From assembly GCA_020849665.1 (NCBI GenBank), contig JADLFX010000017.1, forward strand, positions 1 through 57,207: a stretch of DNA of 57,207 bases, given 5' to 3'. Below the pieces are notes generated by a model. The model was not told where the DNA came from, made no database searches, and worked only from the letters and a program-made list of their open reading frames with translations. Below are positions 55,626-57,207 of the stretch, one piece after another; position 1 is the stretch's first letter, and each line of letters opens with the position of its first letter. The DNA is from Planctomycetota bacterium (GTDB taxonomy: Bacteria; Planctomycetota; UBA1135; UBA2386). The position numbers and the translations under genes were made by a program.

Positions 55626-57207
55626 TCATCGCGTGCGCTCGAAGCGGTAGGTGACGGCGAACGACTGGACCGACGGGGTGGCAGGCGGCACCACGTCGAC
55701 GTTGTTCTTCATCAGGAAACGCCAGTTGAAGTACTTCACGTCCTGCGGCTGGAAGCTCTCGTTCGGACCGGCGAACTGGCTGGTGAACCGGATGTCCATC
55801 AGCGCGTTCGGGTCCTGCGCATACTCGGTGACGTTGCGGTTGTAGTAGTAGGTCCAGGTGTTGCGCGGCTGGCCGTTCAGCGACCGGTCGTCGAACTTGC
55901 GGATGTGCGCGTCGCCGGCCTTGAACGGATCGAGGGGGAAGTTCTCCTCGTCCGGAACGGTGCGGTAGGTGTCTTCCTTGGCGCGCCAGGGCCCGAACAC
56001 CGTGGCGCTGACCTGGGAGAGCTTGTCGATCACGCCCGCGCCGCGGAACTCGACCGTGACCGAGGTGCCGCCGGGCAGCTTGTCGAGGGTCGGTTCGAAC
56101 TCGTAGTTGAACACCGGCAGGCGGTCGGCCGGCTGGGTGCCGCTGAAGTACGGTCCGAGCCGGGGATCGATCACGCCGCCCGTCGTGGGCATCCGGTGCG
56201 GGTTCAGGATCTCGACGAAACCGTTGGTGACCACGGTCGACCGCTTCAGGAAGTCGGCCATCAGCCAGTACACGGTGTTGTCGCCGTTCGAGGTCCGGTT
56301 GCCCTGCGGGTCGTAGCCGCCCTGGGCCCGGCTCCATCCCTGGTTGCTGGGATCCATCAGGATCGGCCGGCCGCCGGTCACGCGACCGCCTGCGGAGAGC
56401 ACGCGGAAGTTCGGCTGCGGCGCCGACTGCACCGCGAGCGCCACCTGCCAGCCGTTGGAGCCGCTGGCGATGAATCCCTCGCCCACGGGCAGGTCGGGCG
56501 AGTCCGGATAGACCCAGAAGTCCGCGAGCAGCGGCAGGCCGATCGAGCCCACCTGCCCGCCGGTGAGCAGGTCGCGCCGCGTGCGCTGCACCAGCCAGTA
56601 CTCGTCGGAGTTCTGCCAGGCACCGAAGTTGAACGCCGGCTGGCCCTGGGCATTGGTGCTGACGTAGCGGCCCTGGCCGGCCAGGAAGGGCGACACGATG
56701 TAGGCGGTGTAGGCCCGGCGCGTGCCGTCGTTGATGTCGGCGCCGACCTGGCTGTTGGCGCCCTGCACCGGCTGGGTCTCGTCGCGCCACACGAAGTACG
56801 GCTTCTGGAACTTGGGCAGAGGCAGGAAGCGGTTGACGTTGTTCGGCTCGGTGATCGCGAGGCTCGCGTCGATCACCAGGTTCTTGTCTGCGAACGCCGT
56901 GTGCGGCGCCGGGGACGAGACCTCCTTCGCGCCGGCCAGCGTGACGTTGTAGGCGAAGTTGTCCGCGAACACCGTGCTGAGGCCGGAGGAGGGCAGGGTC
57001 GGCAGCGCGCCGACCTGGCCCACGCACGGCTCGGGCCGCCACTCGGAGTGGCCGACGAAGAGCGAGAGCCGGTCGAACGCGTCGTAGGTGATCGGCGCGC
57101 CGGCGAACGGCGCCCAGAACATCTGCTCGAGGTCCAGGTTGAAGTCGAACGGGTCGGTGCGCGAGAGGCTCATGTCGATCTCGCGCCACACGGTCTGCAG
57201 CCGCGCG
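55626..57207 (-). CDS. B-type large surface protein, 3' part (cut by window edge)
   Basis: About 527 residues are in the window; the frame is open to the last base and the start lies beyond it. It aligns with the second half of the 47846-51841 product: W-R-E-I-D-M-S-L-S-R-T-D-P (Y-R-E-D-D-F-G-L-S-Y-T-D-P there), L-E-Q-M-F-W-A-P, D-A-F-D-R, G-H-S-E-W-R-P, L-P-L-L-A-D-F-W-V-Y-P-D, and the end R-F-L-M-K-N-N...F-A-V-T-Y-R. It is thus the C-terminal half of a sister protein, mostly beta, no enzyme motif visible. It is followed after 185 bases by the glycine-rich gene on the same strand. Confidence 0.75.
   Translation of the reverse strand, partial: ARLQTVWREIDMSLSRTDPFDFNLDLEQMFWAPFAGAPITYDAFDRLSLFVGHSEWRPEPCVGQVGALPTLPSSGLSTVFADNFAYNVTLAGAKEVSSPAPHTAFADKNLVIDASLAITEPNNVNRFLPLPKFQKPYFVWRDETQPVQGANSQVGADINDGTRRAYTAYIVSPFLAGQGRYVSTNAQGQPAFNFGAWQNSDEYWLVQRTRRDLLTGGQVGSIGLPLLADFWVYPDSPDLPVGEGFIASGSNGWQVALAVQSAPQPNFRVLSAGGRVTGGRPILMDPSNQGWSRAQGGYDPQGNRTSNGDNTVYWLMADFLKRSTVVTNGFVEILNPHRMPTTGGVIDPRLGPYFSGTQPADRLPVFNYEFEPTLDKLPGGTSVTVEFRGAGVIDKLSQVSATVFGPWRAKEDTYRTVPDEENFPLDPFKAGDAHIRKFDDRSLNGQPRNTWTYYYNRNVTEYAQDPNALMDIRFTSQFAGPNESFQPQDVKYFNWRFLMKNNVDVVPPATPSVQSFAVTYRFERTR

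Overview
The window is about 57 kb of very GC-rich DNA (roughly 70 %, with strongly GC-biased third codon positions). It is a stretch of bacterial chromosome with about 32 protein genes. I saw no rRNA, tRNA or CRISPR. The mix suggests a Planctomycetota bacterium of the deep, high-GC Poly30/Saltatorellus-like type: giant secreted proteins, families of secreted proteins with a signal peptide ending in A-Q, glycine-rich Ig-like lipoproteins, a TMTC-like membrane glycosyltransferase, and a Gram-negative-style type IV pilus assembly set. That placement is an inference from gene style; no marker gene in the window proves it.

Layout. (1) 1-3948: the 5' end of an M28-type peptidase, an SGNH hydrolase, a somewhat AT-richer patch with a dead IS66 transposase remnant, and a small secreted protein. 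(2) 4009-16713: a degenerate receiver-like protein followed by comM, a 2100-residue secreted alpha-2-macroglobulin-like protein, a second member of the small secreted family, a secreted or periplasmic LSm-like protein, and a GNAT-type acetyltransferase. (3) 23305-16697 (minus strand): amidohydrolase, nrnA, a metallophosphoesterase, cutA, a DASS anion transporter and a polytopic glycosyltransferase-like protein. The last five are joined by 1-4 base stop/start overlaps, so they form one translationally coupled operon. (4) 28633-23372: a tandem pair of paralogous glycine-rich lipoproteins. (5) 29320-31111: an anchored helical protein and tatD. (6) 43505-31117 (minus strand): an EF-G-like GTPase, then pilT-pilB-pilC-TPR protein-pilin, a terminator, then GT2-GT4-TMTC-like glycosyltransferase genes. 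(7) 57207-43892 (minus strand): four more large Ig-like or surface proteins, one cut by the window edge, then the prepilin peptidase and an OmpA-type lipoprotein.

How the genes fit together. Regions 4, 6 and 7 look like one cell-surface neighbourhood. Six large exported proteins share related modules and a similar C-terminal beta-strand ending. They flank a pilus or type II secretion-like motor (PilB, PilT, PilC), its pilin and its prepilin peptidase. The three genes after the pilin terminator encode a polyprenyl-phosphate sugar synthase-like GT2, a GT4 and a GT-C/TPR transferase, which is the gene set expected for O-glycosylation of a secreted or pilus protein. The strongest candidates for something undescribed are this pilin-linked glycosylation module, the surface-protein family with its common C-terminal module, and the giant macroglobulin-like protein without a thioester.
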